In this document: piece by piece, positions 19,142-28,173 of the stretch
Layout of the letters: each line of letters begins with the position of its first letter
Position numbering within the stretch: position 1 is the first letter of the stretch
Assembly (NCBI GenBank): GCA_027486845.1
Contig: JAIXOL010000003.1
Span: forward strand, 1-64,000
Length of the DNA stretch: 64,000 nucleotides
From: Cytophagaceae bacterium
GTDB taxonomy: Bacteria; Bacteroidota; Bacteroidia; Cytophagales; Spirosomataceae
Direction: 5' to 3'
Notes under the pieces: model-generated
The model's database searches: none
Seen by the model: only the letters and a program-made list of their open reading frames with translations
Told to the model about the DNA's origin: nothing
Translations under genes and position numbers: made by a program

Positions 19142-20273
19142 AATTAACCAACATTCCTTCCAAAACTTTCTCGTAATGACGTTCGTACATCGGAACGATA
19201 TGAATAATATCAAATTCTTTGGCACGGGCTAAGGCGTTTGCCTTGAAAGTTGGTAAGTTTTCGTCTTGTAAGATATACATGGCATTTTTAACCATATCGT
19301 CAACATCGCCAACTTTGCTCAAAAAACCTGTTACGCCTTGTACATTTAGTTCGGGCAAACCACCAGTATTTGATGAAATTACGGGAACTTCACAGGCCAT
19401 GGCTTCTAGAGCCGCCAAACCAAAACTTTCTTTTTCGGAAGGCATCAAAAATAAATCAGCTACCGATAAAACTTCCTCAATGGCATCAAGTTTTCCAACG
19501 AAACGAACATCTTCGCCAAGATTCATATCTCGGCTGAGTTGTTCCATTGGGCCACGCTCAGGGCCATCGCCAACGAGCAATAGTTTGCTTGGAATTTGTG
19601 TTTTCAGCTTTGCAAAAACCTTAATTATATCTTCGATACGCTTCACTTTTCGGAAGTTGGATGTATGTACTAAAAGTTTTTCGTCGTTCGGACAGATGAT
19701 GCGTTTAAAGTGTTCTTTGGGTTGTTTTTTGAAACGTTCCAAATCAACAAAGTTCGGAATCACTTCGATTTCTTTTCTTATTTCAAACGCCTCGTAAGTG
19801 TCTTTTCGTAAATCTTCTGAAACTGTAGTTACACCGTCCGATTCATTGATACTAAACGTAACAACTGGAGCTAGAGAGGCATCTTTTCCCACAATCGTAA
19901 TATCCGTACCGTGTAGGGTCGTAATAATTGGAATATTGATGCCATGACACTTCAAAATTTGTTTGGCCAAAAAAGCTGAAGTTGCGTGCGGAATTGCGTA
20001 GTGAACGTGTAATAAATCAAGTTTTTCATATTTTACCACATCAACCATTTTTCCTGCCAAAGCCGACTCATAAGGCGGATATTGAAACAGTGGATAACTG
20101 GCAATGTTTACCTCATGATAAAAGATATTCTCATTGAAAAAATCAAGTCGAGCAGGTTGCGTATAAGTAATAAAGTGTACTTGATGCCCTTTCTTTGCGA
20201 GACCTTTACCGAGTTCGGTAGCTACAACGCCACTTCCACCAAAGGTAGGATAACAAACAATTCCGATTTTCAT
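19140..20273 (-). CDS. bshA: N-acetyl-alpha-D-glucosaminyl L-malate synthase (bacillithiol biosynthesis), GT4
   Basis: MKIGIVCYPTFGGSGVVATELGKGLAKKGHQVHFIT; HVHYAIPHATSAFLA; TTLHGTDITIVG; MPSEKESFGLAALEAMACEVPVISSNTGGLPE. Confidence 0.93.
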   Translation of the reverse strand: MKIGIVCYPTFGGSGVVATELGKGLAKKGHQVHFITYTQPARLDFFNENIFYHEVNIASYPLFQYPPYESALAGKMVDVVKYEKLDLLHVHYAIPHATSAFLAKQILKCHGINIPIITTLHGTDITIVGKDASLAPVVTFSINESDGVTTVSEDLRKDTYEAFEIRKEIEVIPNFVDLERFKKQPKEHFKRIICPNDEKLLVHTSNFRKVKRIEDIIKVFAKLKTQIPSKLLLVGDGPERGPMEQLSRDMNLGEDVRFVGKLDAIEEVLSVADLFLMPSEKESFGLAALEAMACEVPVISSNTGGLPELNVQGVTGFLSKVGDVDDMVKNAMYILQDENLPTFKANALARAKEFDIIHIVPMYERHYEKVLEGMLVN

Positions 20274-20317
20274 AGATACGGTTTATGAACTTTTTTAAAG
20301 ATTTTTTTGACACTTTT

Positions 20318-20345
20318 AGCAAATAGCGTTTAGCTATCAGTTGAG
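20318..20345. repeat. Degenerate 7-bp-period array (AGCNNNN)
   Basis: agcaaat agcgttt agctatc agttgag. Confidence 0.5.
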
Positions 20346-20611
20346 AAAGTTTTTAGTTGTGTGTCCTTTTGCAGATATAAATTATATCTAAAACCGACTA
20401 TTGAAGCCAAAGGCCAATGGTCGATAACGAATAATTTTATAAATGAAAAATCCACTATTTATAATATAACAAAAAAAAACAGAAAAAGTCTCAAAATTCG
20501 ATTAAGGATTTGTGAATATACGAAAAGAAGGATTTTGAGGAAAGATTAACCGACCAATATTAGGAAAACATATCTTGCAATTACTCTAGAATTTTTGTAG
20601 TTTTGAATACG

Positions 20612-21475
20612 ATGAATTCCAAGCCTTTTGAAATCCTTAATGCCTTTCTTCGCCTAATTAGGTCACGAAATATCTTGATTGTAGTATTGAGTCAATACAT
20701 GGTCAGGATTTTTCTAATTGGTCCAAAAGAAAATTGGCTCGATTATCTTCTTGATTTTAAGCAGTTTCTGATTGTATTCGCTACCATCAGCATTGCCTCC
20801 GCTGGCTATATCATCAATGATTATTTTGATGTGAAAATTGATTTGGTTAATAAACCCCAAGAAGTTATTATTGGCAAATATTTCAAACGTCGCGTTGCGA
20901 TTCTGATTCATCAGGTACTCAATTTTGTGGGTTTGGCGATTGGATTTATCTTGGGTTTGAAAGTTTTTTTGATTAATTTTTTGGCAATTTCGGCTCTTTG
21001 GTTTTATTCAGAAAGGTTTAAAAGAAAGGCTTTTATTGGTAATTTTTTGGTAGCATTTCTAACTGCTTTTTCGCTTATTATTTTGGGAGTTTATTACCAA
21101 AAAAATGTGGCATTGGTCAATATTTATGCTTTGTTTGCTTTTTCTATTTCCTTGATTCGAGAAATCATTAAAGATATGGAAGACATTAGAGGCGATGCCC
21201 GCTATGGCTGTCGAACACTGCCGATTATTTGGGGAATCAGACAAACTAAAATTTTGCTTTATATATTCATTATTTCATTTGTGATTATTCTATTGATTAT
21301 GGCCTATTCGCTTCATAATCAATACCTTATTATGCTTTTTAGCTTAGGAATATTTCCTTTTTCATGGCTTGTTTACAAACTTTATTGGGCAGATAAACGC
21401 CGTGATTTTACGTTTTTGAGTAAAGTCTGCAAGCTTATTATGCTTTTCGGAATTGGTAGTATGATTTTTGTTTAA
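20612..21475 (+). CDS. UbiA-family prenyltransferase (geranylgeranylglycerol-phosphate geranylgeranyltransferase-like)
   Basis: GYIINDYFDVKIDLVNKP and REIIKDMEDIRGDARYGCRTLPIIWG UbiA motifs; multi-TM. ATG at 20612 preferred over TTG at 20603. Confidence 0.85.
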   Translation: MNSKPFEILNAFLRLIRSRNILIVVLSQYMVRIFLIGPKENWLDYLLDFKQFLIVFATISIASAGYIINDYFDVKIDLVNKPQEVIIGKYFKRRVAILIHQVLNFVGLAIGFILGLKVFLINFLAISALWFYSERFKRKAFIGNFLVAFLTAFSLIILGVYYQKNVALVNIYALFAFSISLIREIIKDMEDIRGDARYGCRTLPIIWGIRQTKILLYIFIISFVIILLIMAYSLHNQYLIMLFSLGIFPFSWLVYKLYWADKRRDFTFLSKVCKLIMLFGIGSMIFV

Positions 21476-21533
21476 GCACAAAAAAAAGCGACACAAATTA
21501 TATTCGTGCCGCTTCGATATAAATCTTTATTTT

Positions 21534-21872
21534 TTAAGCATAAATGTCTTCTTTACCGAATTTTTTGCAAAGTAAAGCATATACGTTTGCACGGTATTTA
21601 TTACGATTAGATGAACCCATCTTCTCCATAACTTCGGCGATTGCCACATCAAGTTCTGGACCATCAGATAAACCTAATTTGCCAATCAAATAATTGGTTT
21701 TCACACGGGCTAATTCTTCAGGATCAGATGATGAAACTTTAGATGAATCTGCATTGTAGATTGATGGCCCAAGTCCTTTTGCTACAGATGTGATTAATTC
21801 TTCACTAAGACCTAAATTAAGTTCGTTTGATTGAGCAACGTAAGTTTCGATTGCTTCTACTAATTTACTCAT
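21534..21872 (-). CDS. Small conserved protein, DUF2853-like
   Basis: 112-aa soluble ORF (MSKLVEAIETYVAQS...ALLCKKFGKEDIYA); family recognised from general resemblance only. Confidence 0.6.
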   Translation of the reverse strand: MSKLVEAIETYVAQSNELNLGLSEELITSVAKGLGPSIYNADSSKVSSSDPEELARVKTNYLIGKLGLSDGPELDVAIAEVMEKMGSSNRNKYRANVYALLCKKFGKEDIYA

Positions 21873-22029
21873 AATTTTTATTGTTTTGGGTATGAAAGAA
21901 TAAATAAATACTTTGTAAATTTTAAATAAAAACTTTTATTTTCCAAATATTTTTTCTGCTTTTTTTGCGTAAAACCCACAATAATGAAGATAAAAAGCAT
22001 TTATTTTTGTATTTTGATGGCAATCCTGA

Positions 22030-23133
22030 TTAAACACTAATCTTTCGTTTTCTGCCTAAAACCTGCCATGTTTCTTTTACATTTTTATTTTCAACAATAT
22101 AGGCTTCATCATACAGATTTACAGTTGGGCAAATGTGATACGGCACACCGTAAAGTACATCGCCTACTTTTATGGTATCCCAGTCTTTCACTGCTATTAC
22201 TCCGTGTTCTTCACTTTGCCCAAGAAGCTCATAATTTTCTAAATTTAGGAATTTGACTCGTTTATCAATTGGATTTTCAGCCGCTACGGCTTTATGTCCT
22301 AAATCGACTGTGATGATGCCATGCTTTGGTTTTGAGATAACTCGGGTAAGAATGAGTGCTGCATAATCAAAATTTTGCTCAATAAGTTTATCACCGTAGC
22401 CCCAATCCCACAAAACGCAAGTACCGGGGCTACAATAAGTTTCGTTTCGTAAGGCGTGAGATGTAAACGCTGGCGTGCCTCCAGCAATCACAATGGGCTT
22501 TGCCAAACCCGCCGATTCTATAGAATCAAGAAAATGTTTTACATCAACAAAGCCAGCATCGCATTCTTTTTTTCGCTCGTTGAAATCGCTTGCTCGTAAA
22601 TGTCCATCATATACATGCAAGCCGTGTAATTTTAGATGAGAGGAAGTGCTTAGTTTTATATATAAATCTAAAATCTGACCATTTAACTCGTGCCCTGACC
22701 TGTTCATTCCATTGTTTACATCCAAAAAAACATCAGAAATGAGGTTATTATGCCCAAAAATATCGTTGTGAGCATCGGCAATTTCAGTAGAATCAATGAG
22801 TGACGCAAAGAAAATTTCGGGATATTTTTGGCGAAGTTTAACCAAACGCTCGATTTTTGGACCAATTAATTGATGAGAAATCAATACATATTTTCCGCCC
22901 GCTATTGCCACCATTTCGGCTTCTGCGATAGTGGCACATTTGAATTTCGTGATGCCAGTATTAAGCATCATCTTGACGATTTCTGGCATTTTGTTGGTTT
23001 TTACATGCGTGAAAAGTCGCTCGGCTGAACCTGCAATAGAAACCATCTGCTCAATATTATTTTGTACTCGCTCTTTGTAGATAAGCAGCGAAGGAGAATC
23101 TAATTCGTTGACGTTGTTGATTTGAAACCACAT
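22030..23133 (-). CDS. Fold-type III PLP enzyme, D-threonine aldolase / DSD1-like D-serine dehydratase family
   Basis: THVKTNKMPEIVKMM (PLP lysine region), ATIAEAEMVA, HVYDGHLR, GGTPAFTSHA, C-terminal VPYHICPTVNL (HxC metal site). ATG at 23133 (MWFQINN) preferred; the upstream extension lies in repeat sequence. Confidence 0.85.
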   Translation of the reverse strand: MWFQINNVNELDSPSLLIYKERVQNNIEQMVSIAGSAERLFTHVKTNKMPEIVKMMLNTGITKFKCATIAEAEMVAIAGGKYVLISHQLIGPKIERLVKLRQKYPEIFFASLIDSTEIADAHNDIFGHNNLISDVFLDVNNGMNRSGHELNGQILDLYIKLSTSSHLKLHGLHVYDGHLRASDFNERKKECDAGFVDVKHFLDSIESAGLAKPIVIAGGTPAFTSHALRNETYCSPGTCVLWDWGYGDKLIEQNFDYAALILTRVISKPKHGIITVDLGHKAVAAENPIDKRVKFLNLENYELLGQSEEHGVIAVKDWDTIKVGDVLYGVPYHICPTVNLYDEAYIVENKNVKETWQVLGRKRKISV

Positions 23134-23138
23134 TTTTA

Positions 23139-23210
23139 ATGATAGAATTAATGAATGGGTGAATGAGAAATGAAACTTCAATTTTTTTTGGTAATAATTC
23201 TATCATTCAC
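23139..23210. repeat. Inverted pair of 8-bp-period GAATNNNN arrays
   Basis: Left gaattaat gaatgggt gaatgaga; right, on the reverse strand, GAATGAGT GAATGATA GAATTATT. Confidence 0.65.
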
Positions 23211-23226
23211 TCATTCAAAATTAGAT

Positions 23227-23616
23227 TTATTGTTCGTAAAACTCAATTGGCAAATCATCGGGGTCAGCGAAGAAGGTGAATTTTTTGCCGGTGAATTCAT
23301 CAATTCTTATGTCTTCTACTTCAATTCCTTTTAATTCGAGGTCTTGTTTTGCCTTGGCTACATCTTCCACCTCAAAAGCTAAATGTCGAAGTCCACAAGA
23401 TTCTGGTCTTGATGGGCGAGCAGGTGGATTAGGAAAAGAAAAAAGTTCGATTACATAATGAGTGCCGATGGCTAAATCGAGTTTGTACGAATCTCGTGAT
23501 TGACGATAAACTTCTCTAACTATCTGTAAACCAAGTATTTCTGTATAAAAATGCTTAGATTTTTCATAATTAGATGCAATGATTGCTATGTGGTGAACTT
23601 TGTTGATTTTTAGCAT
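23227..23616 (-). CDS. VOC-family (glyoxalase/GloA2-YaeR-like) protein
   Basis: VHHIAIIASNYEKSKHFYTEILGLQIVREVYR; GLRHLAFEVEDV; FFADPDDLPIEFYEQ. Confidence 0.88.
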   Translation of the reverse strand: MLKINKVHHIAIIASNYEKSKHFYTEILGLQIVREVYRQSRDSYKLDLAIGTHYVIELFSFPNPPARPSRPESCGLRHLAFEVEDVAKAKQDLELKGIEVEDIRIDEFTGKKFTFFADPDDLPIEFYEQ

Positions 23617-23678
23617 TTGGTTATTGTTTTTAAGGAAAACTTCCGTTTGAGTGAAGTATTCCTTTTATCTCGTTAAAT

Positions 23679-24176
23679 TTACGCCAACTCAAACATTACT
23701 TCAATTTCAACTGGAATATTTTCAGGAAGTGAGCCAAAACCAACTGCTGAGCGTACACCGATTCCGTTTTCAGTTCCCCAAACATTGGCAAAAAGCTCGC
23801 TACAACCATTAATTACATACGGATGACGTTCGAAATCTGATGTACAATTGACCATTCCCAAGACTTTTATTACACGTTTAATTCGGTCGAGACTTCCTAA
23901 ATTAGCTTTTAATGTTGAAAGAATAGTCAAACCTACTTGCTGAGCTGCTAATTTTCCTGCCTCAATATCAATATCGGAGCCAATGCGACCAATGATGCGT
24001 GAGCCATCCATTTGCACAGGTCCGTGCCCTGAAACATAAATAAAATTATCAACGATTAAGCAAGGCTTATAAACGCCCATCGGTGATGGTGCTGGTGGTA
24101 ATTGAAGTCCGAGTTTTGCGAAATTTTCTTCTGCTGTCATAAGTTTTAATTTTAAGTTACAGAGGCACAAAGGCAC
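23679..24176 (-). CDS. RidA (YjgF/YER057c/UK114)-family protein
   Basis: NFIYVSGHGP...; ILSTLKANLGSLDRIKRVIKVLGMVNCTSDFERHPYVINGCSELFANVWG; GVRSAVGFGSLPENIPVEIEVMFE. Confidence 0.9.
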   Translation of the reverse strand: MPLCLCNLKLKLMTAEENFAKLGLQLPPAPSPMGVYKPCLIVDNFIYVSGHGPVQMDGSRIIGRIGSDIDIEAGKLAAQQVGLTILSTLKANLGSLDRIKRVIKVLGMVNCTSDFERHPYVINGCSELFANVWGTENGIGVRSAVGFGSLPENIPVEIEVMFELA

Positions 24177-24243
24177 AGCGAAAATGAAAAAGTTTAAGCT
24201 TTTTATACACTTTGTGCCTTAGTCGCTTTGCTCCTATGTGCCT
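24156..24243. repeat. Inverted pair of 8-bp-period AGGCACAN arrays
   Basis: Left acagaggc acaaaggc acagcg; reverse complement of right AGGCACAT AGGAGCAA AGCGACTA AGGCACAA. Confidence 0.65.
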
Positions 24244-24247
24244 ATTT

Positions 24248-25555
24248 TTACACAAATAAATTTAAAATTAGTACCCCAATAAGACCGATGATAGAAACGA
24301 GGGTTTCCATGACTGTCCATGTTTTGAGGGTATCTTTTATTGATAAATTGAAATATTCTTTAAAAAGCCAAAAACCACCGTCGTTTAGGTGCGAAAACAT
24401 CAAACTTCCTGCACCAATAGAAAGTACCATTAATTCGGGTTTTACACCTGTTTGTTGTTGAATCAATGGTGCTAAAATTCCAACAGCCGTTAAACCCGCA
24501 ATGGTTGCCGAGCCAACGCATATACGCAGAACGCCTGCAATCGCCCAACCTAAAATTAGGGGGTTTATATCGAATCCTTGTAGCTGCAATCCAATGAAAT
24601 CGCTTGTACCGCTATCTTTTAGGATCTGTTTCAAAGCACCAGCACCTGCAATAATTAATAAAATTCCAGCACTACTTTTGAAGGCTTCTTCAAGTTGTTT
24701 GCTTACTGCTTGAATATTATTTCCTTGGCGAACACCCAATAAGTAAATGGCAAGGAGTAGTGAAAGTAACATACCAATATATGGCTCAGAAATCAATATA
24801 AGTAATTGATTATCAGGAGCGTATTTTTTAACAGCCGAAGTGATTGTCAGCAAGAAAACAGGCATTAAAGCTACTAATAAACTTACAGCTAAACTTGGTT
24901 GTCTGTCTTTAGGAATATCTTTAATGACAAACAAATTACCATCAATTTGTGGTTTGTATTGTTTTAAAGTTCGTCCAAAAAGCACCCCAGCAATAGCAAT
25001 CGCAGGAATAGCAACGATGATTCCGTAAATGAGGGTTTGCCCAACATCGGCTTTTAATTGCGAAGCAATGGCCGCTGGTGATGGGTGAGGGGGCAAATAT
25101 CCGTGAGCGGTAGAGAGTGCAGTCAACATAGGCATTCCAACATATAAAAGGGGCAGTTTTGCTGAAGCTGCAATCGAAAAAATGAGTGGTACGACGATGA
25201 TAAAGCCAGCATTATAGAACAGTGGAATGCCGATAATAAAACCCGCCAAAGCCAAGCCCCATTGCAGGTATTTTTCACCAAAAAGATTGATGAGTGCATC
25301 GGTAATACGTTGAGCAGCACCACTTTCGGCTACAAGTTTGCCAAGCATTGCTCCAAAACCAATGATTAGAATCAAATCGCCGAGAGTGCCACCGATGCCC
25401 GTTTGGATGGCTTTTCCAATGGCCGTAACGTCCATTCCTGTGGCAATTCCAAGCCCGATGGCAACTAAAATAAATGAAACAAAAGTGTCTAGTTTTACAT
25501 AAGCTACCAGCAGGACAAGTGTCAGAATAGCAAAAAAAGTAAGTAAAATTGGCAT
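24248..25555 (-). CDS. GntP-family transporter (gluconate/D-serine permease family)
   Basis: GFGAMLGKLVAESGAAQRIT; GIPLFYNAGFIIVVPLIFSIA; AHGYLPPHPSPAAIA; GSATIAGLTAVG; SHLNDGGFWLFKEYF. Confidence 0.92.
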   Translation of the reverse strand: MPILLTFFAILTLVLLVAYVKLDTFVSFILVAIGLGIATGMDVTAIGKAIQTGIGGTLGDLILIIGFGAMLGKLVAESGAAQRITDALINLFGEKYLQWGLALAGFIIGIPLFYNAGFIIVVPLIFSIAASAKLPLLYVGMPMLTALSTAHGYLPPHPSPAAIASQLKADVGQTLIYGIIVAIPAIAIAGVLFGRTLKQYKPQIDGNLFVIKDIPKDRQPSLAVSLLVALMPVFLLTITSAVKKYAPDNQLLILISEPYIGMLLSLLLAIYLLGVRQGNNIQAVSKQLEEAFKSSAGILLIIAGAGALKQILKDSGTSDFIGLQLQGFDINPLILGWAIAGVLRICVGSATIAGLTAVGILAPLIQQQTGVKPELMVLSIGAGSLMFSHLNDGGFWLFKEYFNLSIKDTLKTWTVMETLVSIIGLIGVLILNLFV

Positions 25556-26103
25556 TTTTTAATGAGAGTTGAATATTATGATGCAAGATAATAATTTTAC
25601 CCAATTATCAATATATTCTATTCAAAGCTGTGGTGTTCTCTTGTAAATTTTGTGGATATTTGGTAAATCAAAAGGTAAGTTTTGTAAATTAATATCTTCC
25701 TTATAGTCAAATACTCGGCGTAGTTTTTGGAGGTTGAGTATTTTCAAGGATATTTTAGGTGCTAATTTTGGCAAATTTGCAGTTGATTTAGATAGGATTT
25801 AGATTTGCCTACCATCGGGAGTTTGAAGCAAACCAAGGTAGTTTTGAAGTTAAATTTACTCTTTACCTTTTTGGATTAGGTGATCTTTTAAAATATTTTT
25901 CATTCTTAAGATGGCATTGTTTTGAAGATATTGAAAAGTTCGGTCAGAAACAAAAATCTCCGAAAATGAATCACCAATTAAGTTATAATCGCTTACTTTT
26001 TTGATGATTCCACTTCGGAGATTTTTTAAAATATATACATTTTTTAGACTTAACAACTTTTAACGGTGCGACGATTCGCAAAGTTGTAAAGTCTAAGCAT
26101 CAA

Positions 26104-28098
26104 CTATTTCACCACCTTAATAACTCCCTGCATTAATGTATAATGTCCAGGGTAAGTACACACAAAAGTATAATCGCCTGGGGTGCTTGGAGCTACAAAA
26201 TAGATAGTTTCTTGGCTTTCAGGTTGCATTAGACCTGTGTGAAAAAGTACCTCATCTAAATCCGGAACGTATGCTTTTGCTTCGCCATCAAGATCCATTT
26301 TAAATGCTGCTTCACCAACTTTAGCTACGGTTTTAGGTTTTACGATAACCAAATTATGAAGCATGTCATCGTTGTTATTAAAAATCAAACGAATTTTAGT
26401 ACCTGCTTTTATTTGGAATTTCGTAACGTCATATTTTAAACCTGGTTTTGTTCCTACTGAAAGCGTTTGGTCAACTTTTCCACCCCAATCGGCTGGCATT
26501 TCGTTGATTCTTTTAGCCGAAACCACATTTGTACCTTTCGACATTCCCGACATATTGTGGCCTTCGTGTGGCATAGTTTCAACTTTTTTCTCAACCACTG
26601 CATATTTAGTTAAGTCTAGCGGAGCTGTGGCAGTGTTGATATTATTAAGTGTATAGTACCCAAATGTGTGCAAAAGTGGACGGTCATCGGCATTTTTGAG
26701 CCCTTCAAGTCTAAGTTCGTGTATGTATCCTAGACGAAGAGAATCAATTGCCAATCGCACACTCATACCATCTTCGGCTACTTGTATTCCTTTGATTTTC
26801 AGTGTTTTAGCATTGATAGTCGGACTGCCGTAATTATGATGATATTTGTAAGTGAAGCTATTAATTTTATATGATTCGAGTGCTTTAGCTGTCTCTTTGT
26901 TTACAGCTTGCGTAAACTCAATCAAAAATCCATCTGACATTGACTTTACGGTTTTCATCTCGAAAGGTGTTTTTCCTGTCCATTCTAAACGTTGTAAACC
27001 AAACTCTTCTTTACCCGTCGAAGACCAGCCTCGGCTCGTCATACCCACAAACATCGAAGCGTCAAGTCCCCAACGCATACGTAAAATGCCCGACTGAAAA
27101 CCTTCTTTAAACGGAAAACAAATACCTTGATATTTGCCTGCAATTTTCTCTAAATATACACGCATGATTTTGCTATGTCCTTGGTCGCCAACGAATAATT
27201 GTCCTTCAAATGGTCCAAATTTTCCACCAAAAGTGTCTTCAATTACATCAGCTGTTGAAATTCCCATCAAAGTATGAGGAAACCAAACTGCTGGCACTTT
27301 AATGCTCGGAAAACGCTTAGCAACTTCATAAAGTGGCTCACCTGTATCTGGCACATCTGTTGGCTTGACACTTAGTGGCGAACCTTCTTCGGAAGTCCAA
27401 CGCAAACCCATTGGATTTCCTGCAAAATCACCTTTTTCGAGGTGCGTCATGCGGCCAGAGCCAACCCAATCTCCTTGGTTTTCGGTATAAAATATATCAC
27501 CGTTGCGTAATGCACCAAAACCTGCGGGCGAACGCAAACCTGTTGCCCATGGAGTCATTTTTCCATCGGGTGAAACTTTTAGCATCCAGCCTCTCCATTT
27601 TACTAAACTTACACCTTTTCCTTGCCAGCCAAGATTTAGCGTAAAAATCATGTCATTATCAGGCAAAACCACTGGGCCATAAGAATATTCGTGGTAATTG
27701 CCAGAAAGTGGAAATTTTTGAAATGCTTCATATTCATCGGCAATTTCATCGCCATTATTATCTTTTAGGATTGTTACTTCGCCACGTTGAGTTGCCCACA
27801 AATTACCTTTGATATAGGCCAAACCCAATGACTCATGCAAACCTGAAGCAAAACGTTTATAAGAAGGAGGTGTACCGTTTTTCATATACGGATTTGAAAC
27901 CAAATAAACATCGCCTCGACGCGTCGAAACACCTAAACGGCCATCTGGCATAACCGCCAAACCTCCAACCTCGAGTTTTACGCCTTCGGGAACCGGCAAA
28001 GTAACAATACGGTAGAAATCTTCTTCTACCAAAGGTCTATTCTGAGCAAAAGCTCCCAGATTTCCCAAAATGAGAAATAGTACTATTATTTTTTTCAT
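26104..28098 (-). CDS. Secreted sorbosone/PQQ-dehydrogenase-like protein with C-terminal azurin/auracyanin-like cupredoxin domain
   Basis: N-terminal GGLAVMPDGRLGVSTRRGDVYLV...LHESLGLAYIKGNLWATQRGE; C-terminal FNNNDDMLHNLVIV...GDYTFVCTYPGHYTLMQGVIKV (His/Cys/His/Met type 1 Cu ligands). Confidence 0.82.
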   Translation of the reverse strand: MKKIIVLFLILGNLGAFAQNRPLVEEDFYRIVTLPVPEGVKLEVGGLAVMPDGRLGVSTRRGDVYLVSNPYMKNGTPPSYKRFASGLHESLGLAYIKGNLWATQRGEVTILKDNNGDEIADEYEAFQKFPLSGNYHEYSYGPVVLPDNDMIFTLNLGWQGKGVSLVKWRGWMLKVSPDGKMTPWATGLRSPAGFGALRNGDIFYTENQGDWVGSGRMTHLEKGDFAGNPMGLRWTSEEGSPLSVKPTDVPDTGEPLYEVAKRFPSIKVPAVWFPHTLMGISTADVIEDTFGGKFGPFEGQLFVGDQGHSKIMRVYLEKIAGKYQGICFPFKEGFQSGILRMRWGLDASMFVGMTSRGWSSTGKEEFGLQRLEWTGKTPFEMKTVKSMSDGFLIEFTQAVNKETAKALESYKINSFTYKYHHNYGSPTINAKTLKIKGIQVAEDGMSVRLAIDSLRLGYIHELRLEGLKNADDRPLLHTFGYYTLNNINTATAPLDLTKYAVVEKKVETMPHEGHNMSGMSKGTNVVSAKRINEMPADWGGKVDQTLSVGTKPGLKYDVTKFQIKAGTKIRLIFNNNDDMLHNLVIVKPKTVAKVGEAAFKMDLDGEAKAYVPDLDEVLFHTGLMQPESQETIYFVAPSTPGDYTFVCTYPGHYTLMQGVIKVVK

Positions 28099-28173
28099 TT
28101 TATTTATAAATTAAAGGTAAAATAAAGTCCTCTATATTGGTAAGGACGTTCGGCCTATGCCATGGGGTGGATA

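Noticed and set aside
25856-26056. 66-aa minus-strand ORF in the gap upstream of 26104
   Set aside because: No recognised family or signal; coding status cannot be supported without conservation data.
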